Below, one piece after another: positions 39,462 to 48,686 of a stretch of 63,211 nt of DNA. Location of the stretch: assembly GCF_022179345.1 (NCBI RefSeq), contig NZ_BPQR01000025.1:1-63211 (forward strand), read 5' to 3'. The notes under the pieces are model-generated. The model saw nothing but the letters and a program-made list of their open reading frames with translations, was not told the DNA's origin and searched no databases. The stretch is from Methylobacterium jeotgali. Lineage in GTDB: Bacteria; Pseudomonadota; Alphaproteobacteria; Rhizobiales; Beijerinckiaceae. A program made the translations under genes and the position numbers. Numbering within the stretch: position 1 is the first letter of the stretch; every line of letters begins with the position of its first letter.

Positions 39462-39929
39462 ATGCGAGTGATCCAACGGGTGCTGGGAAGCCGGCTCGAT
39501 GCCGCCTTCGCCGAGCGCCTGCATCACCTCGAGCATCACGGTGCGGTGGATGTCCTGCGGGTGCCGAGCGCCGACACGGCCCGGCGCCGGCTGCGCGCGG
39601 TCACCGAGGGCGGGGAGGAGATCGCCCTGGCGCTGCCCCGGGATCAGACCCTGTTCGACGGGGCCGTCCTCGTCCTGGAGGACCACCGGGCCATCGTCGC
39701 CCGGGTCGGCGCCGTGCGCTGGCTGCGCCTGCGGGCGAAAAACCTCCCTGACGCGCTGGAGCTCGGCTACCACGCCGGCAACCTGCATTGGCGCGTCCGC
39801 TTCGCGGACGGCGCCCTCCTCGTCGCCTTGGAGGCTCCGGCCGAGGACTACCTCGTCCGCCTCGGCGATCTCGCCGGCGACGGGCGTCTCGCCCACGACG
39901 TCGTCGACGACGCGCCGGGCGAGGCCTGA
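39462..39929 (+). CDS. ureE: Urease accessory protein UreE (cluster 2)
   Basis: A 155-residue UreE-like protein: MRVIQRVLGSRLDAAF, DTARRRLRAVTEGGEEIALALPRDQTLFDGAVL, and LELGYHAGNLHWRVRFADGALLVALEAPAEDYLVRLGDL with the conserved GN.H metal site. Unlike the first cluster's UreE, it has no His-rich tail; it ends GDGRLAHDVVDDAPGEA. AGAGGA precedes the ATG. It opens the second urease cluster, about 240 bp after the response regulator gene on the same strand. Confidence 0.92.
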   Translation: MRVIQRVLGSRLDAAFAERLHHLEHHGAVDVLRVPSADTARRRLRAVTEGGEEIALALPRDQTLFDGAVLVLEDHRAIVARVGAVRWLRLRAKNLPDALELGYHAGNLHWRVRFADGALLVALEAPAEDYLVRLGDLAGDGRLAHDVVDDAPGEA

Positions 39930-39933
39930 CGAA

Positions 39934-40617
39934 GTGCTCGCCGACCTGATCGCCCTCCAGCAGGCCGATGCTGCCTTTCCGAGCGGCAGCTTCGCCTTCT
40001 CGAACGGCGTCGAGGGCCTCGCCGCCGCCGATCCCGGCTTCGGCGAAGCGGCGCTCGCCCGCTCCGTCGCCGCTGCCCTCGCTTTCCGTTGGGCCGGGAC
40101 CGACCGGGTCGCCCTGATCCTCGCCCATCGCGCGGACGGGGATGCCGGACGCCTTGCGGCAATCGACGCCGCGGTCGAGGCCGCCTCGATGGCCGAGCCG
40201 ATGCGGACGGGCAGCCGCCGCAACGGCGCCTCGCTGCTCGCCGCCCATGCCCGTCTCGGCACACCGGGCGCGGCCGACCTGCGCCGTGTGGTGCGGGAAG
40301 GTGGGCTGCTCGGCCACCTGCCCACCGTGCAGGGCGCCCTGTGGCGGGCGCTCGGGCTGCCGGAGCGGAGCGCGGCGCTCGTCTCCGGCTACCAGTTCGC
40401 GAGCGGGCTCACCTCGGCGGCGGTCCGCCTCGGGGCGGTCGGCGCGATCGAGGCGCAGCGGGTGCTCTCGGGCGCGTTGCCGCTGATCGCCGAGCATCTG
40501 GAGCGTCCCGTTCCGGAGCCGGAGGACGGGGCGATCGTGCTCACCGGGCTCACGCCCTTCATCGAGATCGCCGCCATGCGCCAAGCCCAGGCCGAGCTGC
40601 GCCTGTTCGCCAACTGA
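39934..40617 (+). CDS. ureF: Urease accessory protein UreF (cluster 2)
   Basis: The GTG at 39934, 4 bp after the ureE stop codon, gives 227 residues starting LADLIALQQADAAFPSGSFAFSNGVEGL, a UreF N-terminus. LVSGYQFASGLTSAAVRLGAVGAIEAQRVL and the C-terminal TPFIEIAAMRQAQAELRLFAN fit UreF. The sequence is far from the first UreF (at 19457). It acts with UreD and UreG in nickel insertion. Confidence 0.9.
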   Translation: MLADLIALQQADAAFPSGSFAFSNGVEGLAAADPGFGEAALARSVAAALAFRWAGTDRVALILAHRADGDAGRLAAIDAAVEAASMAEPMRTGSRRNGASLLAAHARLGTPGAADLRRVVREGGLLGHLPTVQGALWRALGLPERSAALVSGYQFASGLTSAAVRLGAVGAIEAQRVLSGALPLIAEHLERPVPEPEDGAIVLTGLTPFIEIAAMRQAQAELRLFAN

Positions 40618-40629
40618 GAGATCCGACCG

Positions 40630-41325
40630 ATGCTGCTGACGCCGACGGAGCTCGAACGGCTCACGATCTTCACCGCCGCCGAGCTCGCCCGGAAGCGCCG
40701 GGCGCGGGGGCTGAAGCTGAACTATCCGGAGGCGGTGGCGATCATCACTGACGAGATCCTGGAGGGCGCCCGCGACGGGCGCTCGGTGGCCGACCTGATC
40801 GGTTGGGGCTCGACCATCCTGACCACCGCCGACGTGATGCCGGGCGTCGGCGCGATGATGCATATCCTCCAGGTCGAGTGCGTCTTTCCCGACGGCACCA
40901 AGCTCGTCACCGTCCACGAGCCGATCCGCCCCGCCGAGGGCGCCGAGCCCGACACCCTGCAACCCGGCGCGATCCTGCCGGCGCAGGGCGACATCGAGCT
41001 TGCCGCCGGCCGGCCGCGGGTGAGCGTCGAGGTCGTCAACACCGGCGACCGTCCGGTGCAGATCGGCTCGCACTACCATTTCTTCGAGGTCAACCGAGCT
41101 CTCGACTTCGATCGCGCCAAGGCGCTCGGCCACCGCCTCGATATCCCGGCGGGCACGGCGGTGCGCTTCGAGCCCGGCCAGCGCAAGACCGTGACCCTCG
41201 TCGGCTTCGGTGGCGCGCGAGAGCTCACCGGCCTCAACAATCTCACGCAGGGCAAGCTCGACAGCGACGCCGCTCGCGCCGATGCCCTGGCCCGCGCCAG
41301 GGCCCGCGGCTTCAAGGGCGCCTGA
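40630..41325 (+). CDS. ureAB: Fused urease gamma-beta subunit UreAB (cluster 2)
   Basis: A 231-residue protein with UreA ([40 protein letters not shown] ... [15 protein letters not shown]) joined to UreB ([18 protein letters not shown] ... [21 protein letters not shown] ... [15 protein letters not shown]). It has a longer linker and a C-terminal extension ([17 protein letters not shown]) absent from the first UreAB. An ATG start with a plausible ribosome site is clear. Both urease systems of this genome therefore use gamma-beta fusions. Confidence 0.95.
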   Translation: MLLTPTELERLTIFTAAELARKRRARGLKLNYPEAVAIITDEILEGARDGRSVADLIGWGSTILTTADVMPGVGAMMHILQVECVFPDGTKLVTVHEPIRPAEGAEPDTLQPGAILPAQGDIELAAGRPRVSVEVVNTGDRPVQIGSHYHFFEVNRALDFDRAKALGHRLDIPAGTAVRFEPGQRKTVTLVGFGGARELTGLNNLTQGKLDSDAARADALARARARGFKGA

Positions 41326-41341
41326 GGGGAGCGCGAAGAAA

Positions 41342-43054
41342 ATGGTCACGATTCCACGGCGCGACTACGCCGCCCTCTACGGCCCGACCACCGGCGACGG
41401 CGTGCGGCTCGCCGACACCTCGCTGATCGCGGTGGTCGAGCACGACCACGCCGTCTACGGCGACGAGTGCCTGCACGGCGGCGGAAAGACCCTGCGCGAC
41501 GGCATCGGCATGGCGCCGGGCGTCACCGCCGCGCAGGGGGCCCTCGACTTCCTGCTCTGCAACGTCCTCGTCATCGATCCCGTGCTCGGCATCGTGAAGG
41601 GCGACCTCGGCATCAAGGACGGGCGTATCGTCGGTCTCGGCAAGGCCGGCAACCCGGCGATCATGGACGGGGTCGACCCGCGCCTGATCGTCTCGGCCGG
41701 CACCACGGTGCGCGACTGCGAGGGGCTCATCGCAACCCCCGGCGCCATCGACGTGCACGTGCACTTCGATTCCGCGGGTCTGCCCGACCACGCCATCGCC
41801 TCGGGCATCACCACGCTGCTCGGGGGCTCCCTCGGACCGATCACGGTGGGCATCGATTCCGGCGGGCCGTTCAACACCGGCAAGATGCTCCAGGCGTCGG
41901 AGGCTTGGCCGGTCAATTTCGGCTTCCTCGGGCGTGGCAACACCCACAAGCCGGCAGCCCTCAAGGAACAGCTCGAGACCGGCGTGCTGGGCCTCAAGAT
42001 CCACGAGGACTGGGGGGCGATGCCGGCGGCGATCGATTCCTGCCTCGCCTTCGCCGACGAGCACGACTTCCAGGTCCAGCTCCACACCGACACGCTGAAC
42101 GAGTCGGGCTTCGTGGAGGACACGCTCGCCGCGATCGGAGGCCGCACCATCCATATGTACCACACGGAGGGGGCCGGCGGCGGGCACGCGCCGGACATCA
42201 TCCGCGTGGCGGGTCTCCCGCACTGCCTGCCCTCGTCGACGAACCCGACCAATCCCTACACGGTCAACACCTTCGACGAGCACCTCGACATGACGATGGT
42301 GTGCCACCACCTCAACCCGGCGCTGCCCGAGGACGTGGCCTTCGCCGAGAGCCGCATCCGCGCCCAGACCATCGCGGCCGAGGACGTGCTCCACGACATC
42401 GGCGCGATCTCGATGCTCGGCTCCGACAGCCAGGGCATGGGCCGCATCCACGAGGTGATCTGCCGGACCTGGCAGCTCGCCTCCAAGATGAAGGACCAGC
42501 GGGGAAGCCTGCCCGAGGAGCGGCCCGGCTTCGGCGACAACGCCCGCATCAAGCGCTACATCGCCAAGTACACGATCAACGCCGCGCGCACCTTCGGCAT
42601 CCAGGACCACATCGGCTCGCTGGAGCCCGGCAAGATGGCCGACATCGTGATCTGGCGCCCGGCCTTCTTCGGCATCAAGCCGGAGCTCGTCATCAAGGGC
42701 GGCTTCATCGCCTGGGGCGCCATGGGCGACTCCGCCGCCTCCCTGATGACCTGCGAGCCGATGCTGATGCGCCCACAATGGGGCGCCTTCGGGCTAGCCA
42801 AGCAGGGGCTCTCAGCCTGCTTCGTCCATCCGCTAGCGATCGAGGGGGGGCTCAAGGAGAGCCTGGGCCTTCGCAAGCACCTGCTGCCGGCCCGCGGGAC
42901 GCGCACGCTCACCAAGGCCGACATGCTCTGGAACGACGCCTGCCCGGAGATCCGGGTCGACCCGCAGACCTTCGAGGTCTTCGTGGACGGTCAGCTCGCC
43001 ACCTGCGAGCCCGCCCGCACCCTGCCGCTCGCCCAGCGCTACATGCTGCGATGA
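41342..43054 (+). CDS. ureC: Divergent urease alpha subunit UreC (cluster 2)
   Basis: A 570-residue UreC. All metal and catalytic residues are present: His139 and His141 (DVHVHFDS), Lys219 (LKIHEDWG), His248 (LHTDTLNE), His274 ([14 protein letters not shown]), Cys321 and His322 (MVCHHLNP) and Asp362 (GSDSQGMGR). The segment that reads [20 protein letters not shown] in the other UreC is replaced by [20 protein letters not shown]. The N-terminus and C-terminal half also differ, so this is not a recent copy of the gene at 20585. Urea hydrolysis is expected; altered kinetics or a related substrate are possible. Confidence 0.94.
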   Translation: MVTIPRRDYAALYGPTTGDGVRLADTSLIAVVEHDHAVYGDECLHGGGKTLRDGIGMAPGVTAAQGALDFLLCNVLVIDPVLGIVKGDLGIKDGRIVGLGKAGNPAIMDGVDPRLIVSAGTTVRDCEGLIATPGAIDVHVHFDSAGLPDHAIASGITTLLGGSLGPITVGIDSGGPFNTGKMLQASEAWPVNFGFLGRGNTHKPAALKEQLETGVLGLKIHEDWGAMPAAIDSCLAFADEHDFQVQLHTDTLNESGFVEDTLAAIGGRTIHMYHTEGAGGGHAPDIIRVAGLPHCLPSSTNPTNPYTVNTFDEHLDMTMVCHHLNPALPEDVAFAESRIRAQTIAAEDVLHDIGAISMLGSDSQGMGRIHEVICRTWQLASKMKDQRGSLPEERPGFGDNARIKRYIAKYTINAARTFGIQDHIGSLEPGKMADIVIWRPAFFGIKPELVIKGGFIAWGAMGDSAASLMTCEPMLMRPQWGAFGLAKQGLSACFVHPLAIEGGLKESLGLRKHLLPARGTRTLTKADMLWNDACPEIRVDPQTFEVFVDGQLATCEPARTLPLAQRYMLR

Positions 43055-43064
43055 TCGCCTGACG

Positions 43065-43730
43065 ATGACCGCTCACACGCACAGCCACACTCACCTCCCC
43101 GCCGCCTCCGATCCGGCCCCGGTCACCGCGGCGCGGATCGGCATCGGCGGCCCCGTCGGCTCCGGCAAGACGGCGCTCATCGAACGGTTGATCCCGGTCC
43201 TCCAGGCCCGCGGCATCGACTTCGCCGTGGTGACGAACGACCTCGTGACCAAGGAGGACGCCGAGCGCCTGCGCCGCTCCGGCCTGATCGACCCGGCCCG
43301 GGTCGAGGCGGTCGAGGCCGGCGCCTGTCCGCACACGGTGATCCGCGAGGACCCGACCCTCAACATCGCCGCCGGCGACGACCTCGAGGCGCGCTTTCCC
43401 GGCCTCCAGCTCATCGTGTTCGAGTCGGGCGGGGACAACCTCGCCTCGACCTTCTCCCTCGACCTCGTGGACTGGTGGATCTTCGTGATCGACGTCGCCG
43501 GCGGCGACGACATCCCGCGAAAGCGCGGACCCGGCGTGCTGCGCTGCGACCTCCTCGTCGTCAACAAGACCGACCTCGCCCCCCATGTCGGCGTCGACCT
43601 CGACGGCATGCTCGCCGAGGCCCGTAGGGCGCGGGGCGAGAAGCCGGTGATCGCCACCAACGCCCGCACCGGCGCGGGCGTCGAGGCGGTCGCCGACGCG
43701 ATCGCGCGCGCCGTGCTGTTTGCGCCCTGA
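43065..43730 (+). CDS. ureG: Urease accessory GTPase UreG with His-rich N-terminus (cluster 2)
   Basis: A 221-residue UreG with P-loop [30 protein letters not shown], nickel-binding CPH in [26 protein letters not shown] and NKTDLAP. The N-terminus [12 protein letters not shown] adds a His cluster not seen in the first UreG; it may hold nickel in place of the missing UreE tail. It lies about 10 bp after ureC. Confidence 0.95.
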   Translation: MTAHTHSHTHLPAASDPAPVTAARIGIGGPVGSGKTALIERLIPVLQARGIDFAVVTNDLVTKEDAERLRRSGLIDPARVEAVEAGACPHTVIREDPTLNIAAGDDLEARFPGLQLIVFESGGDNLASTFSLDLVDWWIFVIDVAGGDDIPRKRGPGVLRCDLLVVNKTDLAPHVGVDLDGMLAEARRARGEKPVIATNARTGAGVEAVADAIARAVLFAP

Positions 43731-43747
43731 GCCCGCGTCCGCGACCC

Positions 43748-44623
43748 GTGAAGCCGCACCATCTGCAAGCCGGCGATCCGATCCCGGTCGGGCCGGCCTC
43801 GGCGCCGGGCCGCCGCGCCGAGGCGCGCCTCGTCTTCGTCCGGGGCGGCGGGGGCACCGTGCTGTCGCGCCAGCACGTGCCCTACCCGTTCCACGTCACC
43901 CGCGCCTTCCGGATGCACCCGGACGGACCGGACCTTGCCACGCTCTACCTGCAATCGGCCTCGGGCGGGCTCTACGCGGCCGACCATCTGGGCCTCGCCG
44001 TCGAGGCGCGGGCCGGAGCGCGCGCCCACGTCACCACCCAGGCCGGCACCGTCGTGCATCGCGGCGGGGCGGCGGCGTCGCGGCAGGACACGGCGCTCCG
44101 GATCGCGGCCGACGCCTTCCTGGCCTTCAATCCGGACCCGCTGATCCTGTTTCCCGGCGCGCATCTCGCCTTGCACACCGAGATCGTCGCCGAGCCCGGC
44201 GCCCGCGCCATCGTCACCGAGAGCGTCGCCTGCCACGACCCGGCCGGACAGGACCGCCCCTTCGACCGCCTGAGCCTCAATCTCAGGATCGCGGACCCTG
44301 CCGGCCGCATCCTCGTCCAGGAGCGCGGCCTGATCGACGGCGCCGCCTTCGCCGCGGAGGCCTCGCCGCTCGGGCCCCATCGCGCCTACGGAACCATGGT
44401 CTTGATCGGCCCGCCGGAGGCGCTGCCCGCGATCCCTTTTTTCCAAGCGGAGGCCGACGCGGCCGGCTGCTTCGCGGGGGCGAGCCCGCTGCCCAACGGC
44501 GCCGGGCTCGGCCTGCGCCTTCTCGCCATAGATGGCGGGCATCTCTCGGCGGGGCTGGAGGCGGTGTTCCGCACCGCCTTCCGCGCCTTGAGCGGTTGCG
44601 AGCCCGGCCGGCGGCGCAAGTAG
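43748..44623 (+). CDS. ureD: Urease accessory protein UreD (cluster 2)
   Basis: A 291-residue protein with a GTG start at 43748. The UreD features are [59 protein letters not shown] and [26 protein letters not shown]. It is the last gene of the second cluster, where in the first cluster ureD comes first. It is convergent with the nickel locus that follows. Confidence 0.92.
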   Translation: MKPHHLQAGDPIPVGPASAPGRRAEARLVFVRGGGGTVLSRQHVPYPFHVTRAFRMHPDGPDLATLYLQSASGGLYAADHLGLAVEARAGARAHVTTQAGTVVHRGGAAASRQDTALRIAADAFLAFNPDPLILFPGAHLALHTEIVAEPGARAIVTESVACHDPAGQDRPFDRLSLNLRIADPAGRILVQERGLIDGAAFAAEASPLGPHRAYGTMVLIGPPEALPAIPFFQAEADAAGCFAGASPLPNGAGLGLRLLAIDGGHLSAGLEAVFRTAFRALSGCEPGRRRK

Positions 44624-44639
44624 CGCCGCCGTGTCCGGC

Positions 44640-45368
44640 TCAGTTCGTCTTCGGGTCGGCGACCGTGAAGGCGAAGGTGGCCGTGTAGGAGTCCGCATCC
44701 GCAAGCGCCGGCGTCTGCGAGGGGCGGACGCTGTGGCCGACGCCGAGCACCTGGGGACCGGCGGTCCTGAGGGGCACCTCGGCGATGCCGTCCGTGTCGG
44801 TCGCGGTCCGGGCCTGGTCCGCCTCGGTCTTGAAGTTCACGCCGTCGGTCGCGACGACGCTGGCCCCCGCGAGGGGGCGGCCCTCGAACAGCACCCGCAC
44901 CCGGATCTTGCCCGAGGCCGCGGCCGGCGCCTCCAGGGGCACGATCTCTAGCGTCTGGCCGATCACCCGGTCCCAGGGCGCGGAGGGGCCGAGCGCGGCC
45001 TTGGCGAACTTCACCGACCACAGGCTCTTGTCCGCCTGCGGCAGCATCCGCTTGCTGGCGTTGCGGTAGCTGCCGTCGGCGAGGCGCACCCAGTAGCCGT
45101 TGTCGTAGGCGGCGACGACGAGGGCATCGCCCTGGTAGGCCGCGTCGAGCGCGCCGCCGGGGCCGGGCTTGGCGGCGAGCGTCACCGATCCGCCCGGCGC
45201 GTAGGCGGTCAGGCTCATCAGCTTGTCGGCGCTCGCCGTCTCCGGCTCGTTCGGGTGGCCGTAATGCAGATGCACCACGCCCTGGCCCGGGCTCAGCCAG
45301 ATGTCGTGGGCGCGGGCCGTCCCCGAGAGCGCCAGGGTCGCGGCGGCGAGAAGGAGGGCGTGTCTCAT
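44640..45368 (-). CDS. DUF4198 periplasmic protein, probable nickel-uptake accessory
   Basis: A 242-residue protein with a cleavable signal (RHALLLAAATLALSGTARA) ending in AHDIWLSPGQG, the DUF4198 start; the mature N-terminal His may bind metal. The C-terminal part (IRVRVLFEGRPLAGASVVATDGVNF ... ATDTDGIAEVPLRTAG) is the Ig-like DUF4198 half. Members occur next to nickel or cobalt transport genes. Its ATG overlaps the TonB-receptor stop, so the two are co-translated. Nickel specificity is inferred from nikR and urease. Confidence 0.85.
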   Translation of the reverse strand: MRHALLLAAATLALSGTARAHDIWLSPGQGVVHLHYGHPNEPETASADKLMSLTAYAPGGSVTLAAKPGPGGALDAAYQGDALVVAAYDNGYWVRLADGSYRNASKRMLPQADKSLWSVKFAKAALGPSAPWDRVIGQTLEIVPLEAPAAASGKIRVRVLFEGRPLAGASVVATDGVNFKTEADQARTATDTDGIAEVPLRTAGPQVLGVGHSVRPSQTPALADADSYTATFAFTVADPKTN

Positions 45369-47473
45369 GGTGCGGATGCTCCCGTTGCGAAACCGTAGGT
45401 GACGCCCGCGAGCAGCGTCAGGCGCGGCTGCGGGCTCGTGAAGATGTCGGAGGCCGCCGCAGCAAGCGTCGGGCCGAAGTTGAAGATGCTCTCGCTGGTC
45501 CGATCGCCGGGATACCACGTCGCCTGCCCGTAGGTCGTCCAGCCGCTCGCGTGCACGTAGGCGAGGCGGCCGCTGACCCGGGTATAGGGCCTCGAGCGCA
45601 ACAGGCCGTCCTCCGTCAGCGGCTTGGCGCCGATATAGGACAGGTAGGCCGCCCCCGTGACGCGGCCGGGCCCGAACGGCGTGACCGGCTCGCCGAGATC
45701 GAACTCGGCCCCGACCGTGGCGAGGGATGCCGGCACGTTGGGCACGAAGATCGACGTGGCGCCGTTCAGAAGCCGCGCCGAGACCGCGGAGGTGCTGGCG
45801 AAGAGGGACACCCGGTCGAGCCCGTCGCGCCAGGCGAGAAGCTTGCCTTCGATCTCGAACCCGTCCCGGCGCGATCTACCAAGGTTCTGCACCGGCAATC
45901 CCGGCGCGGCCTGGAAGACCTCGTTGGAGATGTCGGTGAAGAACACCGTGCCGAGCAGGCTCACCCGGTCGAAGATCAGGCGCCCGCCGCCCTCCGTGCT
46001 CTCGACGCTGAAGGGCGTCAGGCGCGGGTTGCCGACGAGCTCGCTGGAGGCGGACGGGCTGCGGAAGCCCTGGCCGTAGTTGGCGAACAGCTCCAGCCAG
46101 TCGAAGGGCGTCAGCGCCGCCCCGCCCTTCGGCGAGACGATGTGAGGACTGACCGCCGGCGAGAGGGCCGGGTCGAGGGCGTTGCGCACGTCGTAGAGGA
46201 ACTGATCGGCGCGGGCGCCGCCGGTCAGCTTCAGCCAGGGGGTGGGCTTCACCTGCACCTGCGCGTAGGCCCCGAGGTCGTGCTGGAGGATGTCGAGGTC
46301 GAGGCTCCGCCCGGTGAAGCCGCGGGCCACGGAAGGGCCCGTGATCACGTCGAGGGCGTCGCTGCGCCAGTCCGCGCCGGCGAGAACCTGCGTCGGCAGG
46401 ACATCGAAGAGGTTCGTCGTCCAGACCCGGCGCAGGCGCCCGCCGACGGTCGCGCGCTCCTGCACCTGCCCCCGCTGGCCGCCGCCGAAATCCGAGAAGC
46501 GGCTCGTCTGGTCGTGGCTGGCGTAGAGCAGGGCCGAGAGTTCGTCCTCCGGCGGCCCGCTAAGGTAGTTGGCGACGACCGTCTGAAGGGTCTTGCCGCC
46601 GCCGTCGGTGACATTGGTGGCCGCCCGCGGCGAGACGAGGCCGGCGCGCACGAGGTCGCGCTCCAGGTAGCCGGGCTGGCCGAAGCTCGTCCCGTACATC
46701 TGCACGCGCACCGACAGGCTGGAGCCGGTGTCGAGGGGGATCGTGACCTTGTTGAAGGCGTTGTAGCGGCCGAGGTCGCCGTTCTGCCGGTAGCCGCCCT
46801 GTCCGTATCCCTCATAGGCGAGGAAGGGCTGGAGGCCGGGACCAACCTGGCTGAAGGTCGCGAGCCCGCGCAGGGTCTCGAAGGAGCCGCCCGAGACGCC
46901 CACCGTGGAGAGCGGCTCGGCGCGCTTCGTCTCGATGAAGATCGCGCCGCCGAGCCCGGCGTCGCCCGCCTCGACGGAGAAGGGGCCGCGCACGATGCCG
47001 ATCGAGCGGATCGTCTCCGGGATCAGCGGGTTGAGGTCGACGTAGTTCGGCGTATGGATCGAGGAGACCTCGTTGATCGGCACGCCGTCGACGAACACCG
47101 CCACGTCGCGGCCGTGCTCGGCGTCGCTGAAGCCGCGCAGAGCGATGCCGTAGCCGACGCCGCCCTGCCCGTAGTTCGAGACGTCGAAGCCGGCGATGGG
47201 CCGGAACAGGTCGCCGTAGCTCTGCACCGGCAGCCGGGCGATCTCGGCCGCGCCGAGCACGGTGGTGCTGGCGGGCAGGGCCGCGACGGAGGGCGAGAGG
47301 GCCGTCCTCAGGCCCGTGGCGGGACCCGCGATCGTCGACACGCCGGCCGAACCGCCCCCGCCGCCACCGACTTCCAGCTCGTCCAGCGCAACGGCAGCCG
47401 GATCGAGAGCCCGAGCCGGCGGGACAGCGGCGGTGAGGAGGATCGCTGACGCGAGAACGCGGATCGAGAGCAT
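45365..47473 (-). CDS. TonB-dependent outer-membrane receptor, probably for nickel
   Basis: The ATG at 47473 gives 702 residues with a signal peptide (ASAILLTAAVPPARA). The plug domain (TVLGAAEIARLPVQSYGDLFRPIAGFDV, YGIALRGFSDAEHGRDVAVFVDGVPINEVSSIHTPNYVDLNPLIPE, IGIVRGPFSVEAGDAGLGGAI) and beta-barrel are complete, ending in LTLLAGVTYGFATGASAP. The barrel terminus lacks a classic C-terminal Phe. nikR upstream, the DUF4198 gene downstream and two ureases nearby point to nickel (chelate) uptake; the ligand itself cannot be read from the sequence. Confidence 0.88.
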   Translation of the reverse strand: MLSIRVLASAILLTAAVPPARALDPAAVALDELEVGGGGGGSAGVSTIAGPATGLRTALSPSVAALPASTTVLGAAEIARLPVQSYGDLFRPIAGFDVSNYGQGGVGYGIALRGFSDAEHGRDVAVFVDGVPINEVSSIHTPNYVDLNPLIPETIRSIGIVRGPFSVEAGDAGLGGAIFIETKRAEPLSTVGVSGGSFETLRGLATFSQVGPGLQPFLAYEGYGQGGYRQNGDLGRYNAFNKVTIPLDTGSSLSVRVQMYGTSFGQPGYLERDLVRAGLVSPRAATNVTDGGGKTLQTVVANYLSGPPEDELSALLYASHDQTSRFSDFGGGQRGQVQERATVGGRLRRVWTTNLFDVLPTQVLAGADWRSDALDVITGPSVARGFTGRSLDLDILQHDLGAYAQVQVKPTPWLKLTGGARADQFLYDVRNALDPALSPAVSPHIVSPKGGAALTPFDWLELFANYGQGFRSPSASSELVGNPRLTPFSVESTEGGGRLIFDRVSLLGTVFFTDISNEVFQAAPGLPVQNLGRSRRDGFEIEGKLLAWRDGLDRVSLFASTSAVSARLLNGATSIFVPNVPASLATVGAEFDLGEPVTPFGPGRVTGAAYLSYIGAKPLTEDGLLRSRPYTRVSGRLAYVHASGWTTYGQATWYPGDRTSESIFNFGPTLAAAASDIFTSPQPRLTLLAGVTYGFATGASAP

Positions 47474-47547
47474 GACGGGACCGGCCGGAGTTTCGCCGAC
47501 CCGTACAAGGCCAGACCATCGAGTATGAACAAGCTCAAAGAATCGCT

Positions 47548-47564
47548 TACGCGCCCAATGCGTA
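47548..47564. promoter_or_regulatory. Inverted repeat upstream of the nickel TonB receptor
   Basis: TACGC (47548-47552) and GCGTA (47560-47564) form an inverted repeat with a seven-base spacer, in the 100-bp gap between nikR and the receptor gene and about 75 bp before the receptor ATG. It could be the operator for NikR or another regulator. It does not match the E. coli GTATGA-N16-TCATAC NikR site. Confidence 0.4.
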
Positions 47565-47574
47565 GGCAATTGGA

Positions 47575-48012
47575 TCAGTAGCCCTCGTCCTGTGCCTTGT
47601 TCATCACGCCGCCCTCGTTGGTGCCCGGGATGATCTGCAGAGCGCCGTGGCGGACGCCGCGCTGCGAGATGATGGCATGCGAGAGCGCGATCAGGTCCCG
47701 GCGGGGGCCATGGAGCACCACGGTCTCCAGGCAGGTCTCGTGATCGAGATGCACGTGCATGGCGGCAACGGCCAAGTCGTGATGATCGTGCTGGGCTTGA
47801 AGCAGGCGCTTGGCGAGGTCGCGCTTGTGGTGATCGAAGACGTAGGTCAGCGCGGCGTAGGCGTCGCCGTCGACCGCTCCGTCCTCATGGCCGAGACCGC
47901 TGCGCAGGAGATCGCGGACGGCCTCGGAGCGACTGGCGTAGCCGCGGTGCTCGGCCAGCGCGTCGACCGCGCTGAGCAGGTCGTCGTCCAGGGTCAGGGT
48001 CACACGCTGCAT
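47575..48012 (-). CDS. nikR: Nickel-responsive repressor NikR
   Basis: The ATG at 48012 gives 145 residues starting MQRVTLTLDDDLLSAVDAL, the ribbon-helix-helix. The nickel ligands are in place: His75, His86, His88 and Cys94 (HVHLDHETC), equivalent to E. coli H76, H87, H89 and C95. The C-terminal ACT-like domain (TVVLHGPRRDLIALSHAIISQRGVRHGAL) follows. NikR represses nickel uptake genes when nickel is sufficient; here the probable target is the receptor/DUF4198 operon directly downstream. Confidence 0.96.
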   Translation of the reverse strand: MQRVTLTLDDDLLSAVDALAEHRGYASRSEAVRDLLRSGLGHEDGAVDGDAYAALTYVFDHHKRDLAKRLLQAQHDHHDLAVAAMHVHLDHETCLETVVLHGPRRDLIALSHAIISQRGVRHGALQIIPGTNEGGVMNKAQDEGY

Positions 48013-48506
48013 GACGATCGGACACTCCCCACTCCAGCGCACATCATTCCGTGAAACTCGGCTGACCGGAAGCTCCCGCGTCGTCGGCCTCGGCGGCGCC
48101 GATCCGCGCCGGTCGCGTCGGGGGCCGCCGCGAGCGATCCGACCGCCGCACGGCCGGCGAGTGCCGACGTGCGGGGAGCGGCGGATATGGCGCCGGCTCC
48201 CAGCCGAACCCTAGAGGGTGTCGACTCCTCCGTTCATCCGGCACCTCTCCGCCGGTGTGCGCCAACCCGCGGCGGATCGAACGCTCGTCGTGCCGCCCGG
48301 CACCGAGAGCCCGCGCGGCGCCATCATACCCACGATGGACGGCATCAGGCTCTCGCGGCAGACGGGCGAGCCGCTCAGCAGCCTCGTCGCCGGAGCACCC
48401 CGCCGGAGGCCCGGCTACAGCACACGCCTACTCGTCACGACTCGGGAAGTCGCGGAGAGCTTCGCAATCAGCGCTCGGTATTCGCAGAGCGAGGTTTAAA
48501 GCGGAT
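48013..48506. other. Intergenic region between nikR and the tRNA gene
   Basis: About 490 bp. Open frames on both strands lack family-like sequence. The part next to nikR should contain its promoter, but no clear operator or -35/-10 pair was recognised. Confidence 0.35.
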
Positions 48507-48581
<75 letters not shown>

Positions 48582-48686
48582 ACGTCGGGTGGTGTCTAGA
48601 CGGGCGCAGGGGGCGGCGCAACCGCGCGGGCGCGGCTTGCATCCCCGTCCCGGCCGACGCAGACCGGGGCTCGGCGGGAGGCATCG

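Noticed and set aside
39462..44623. Second urease cluster as a recent duplicate of the first
   Set aside because: Gene order differs (E-F-AB-C-G-D versus D-AB-C-E-F-G), and the protein sequences are widely diverged.
47523..47550. GTATGA before the nickel receptor as an E. coli type NikR operator
   Set aside because: GTATGA is present near 47523, but no TCATAC half-site lies 16 bases away, so the classical operator is not supported.
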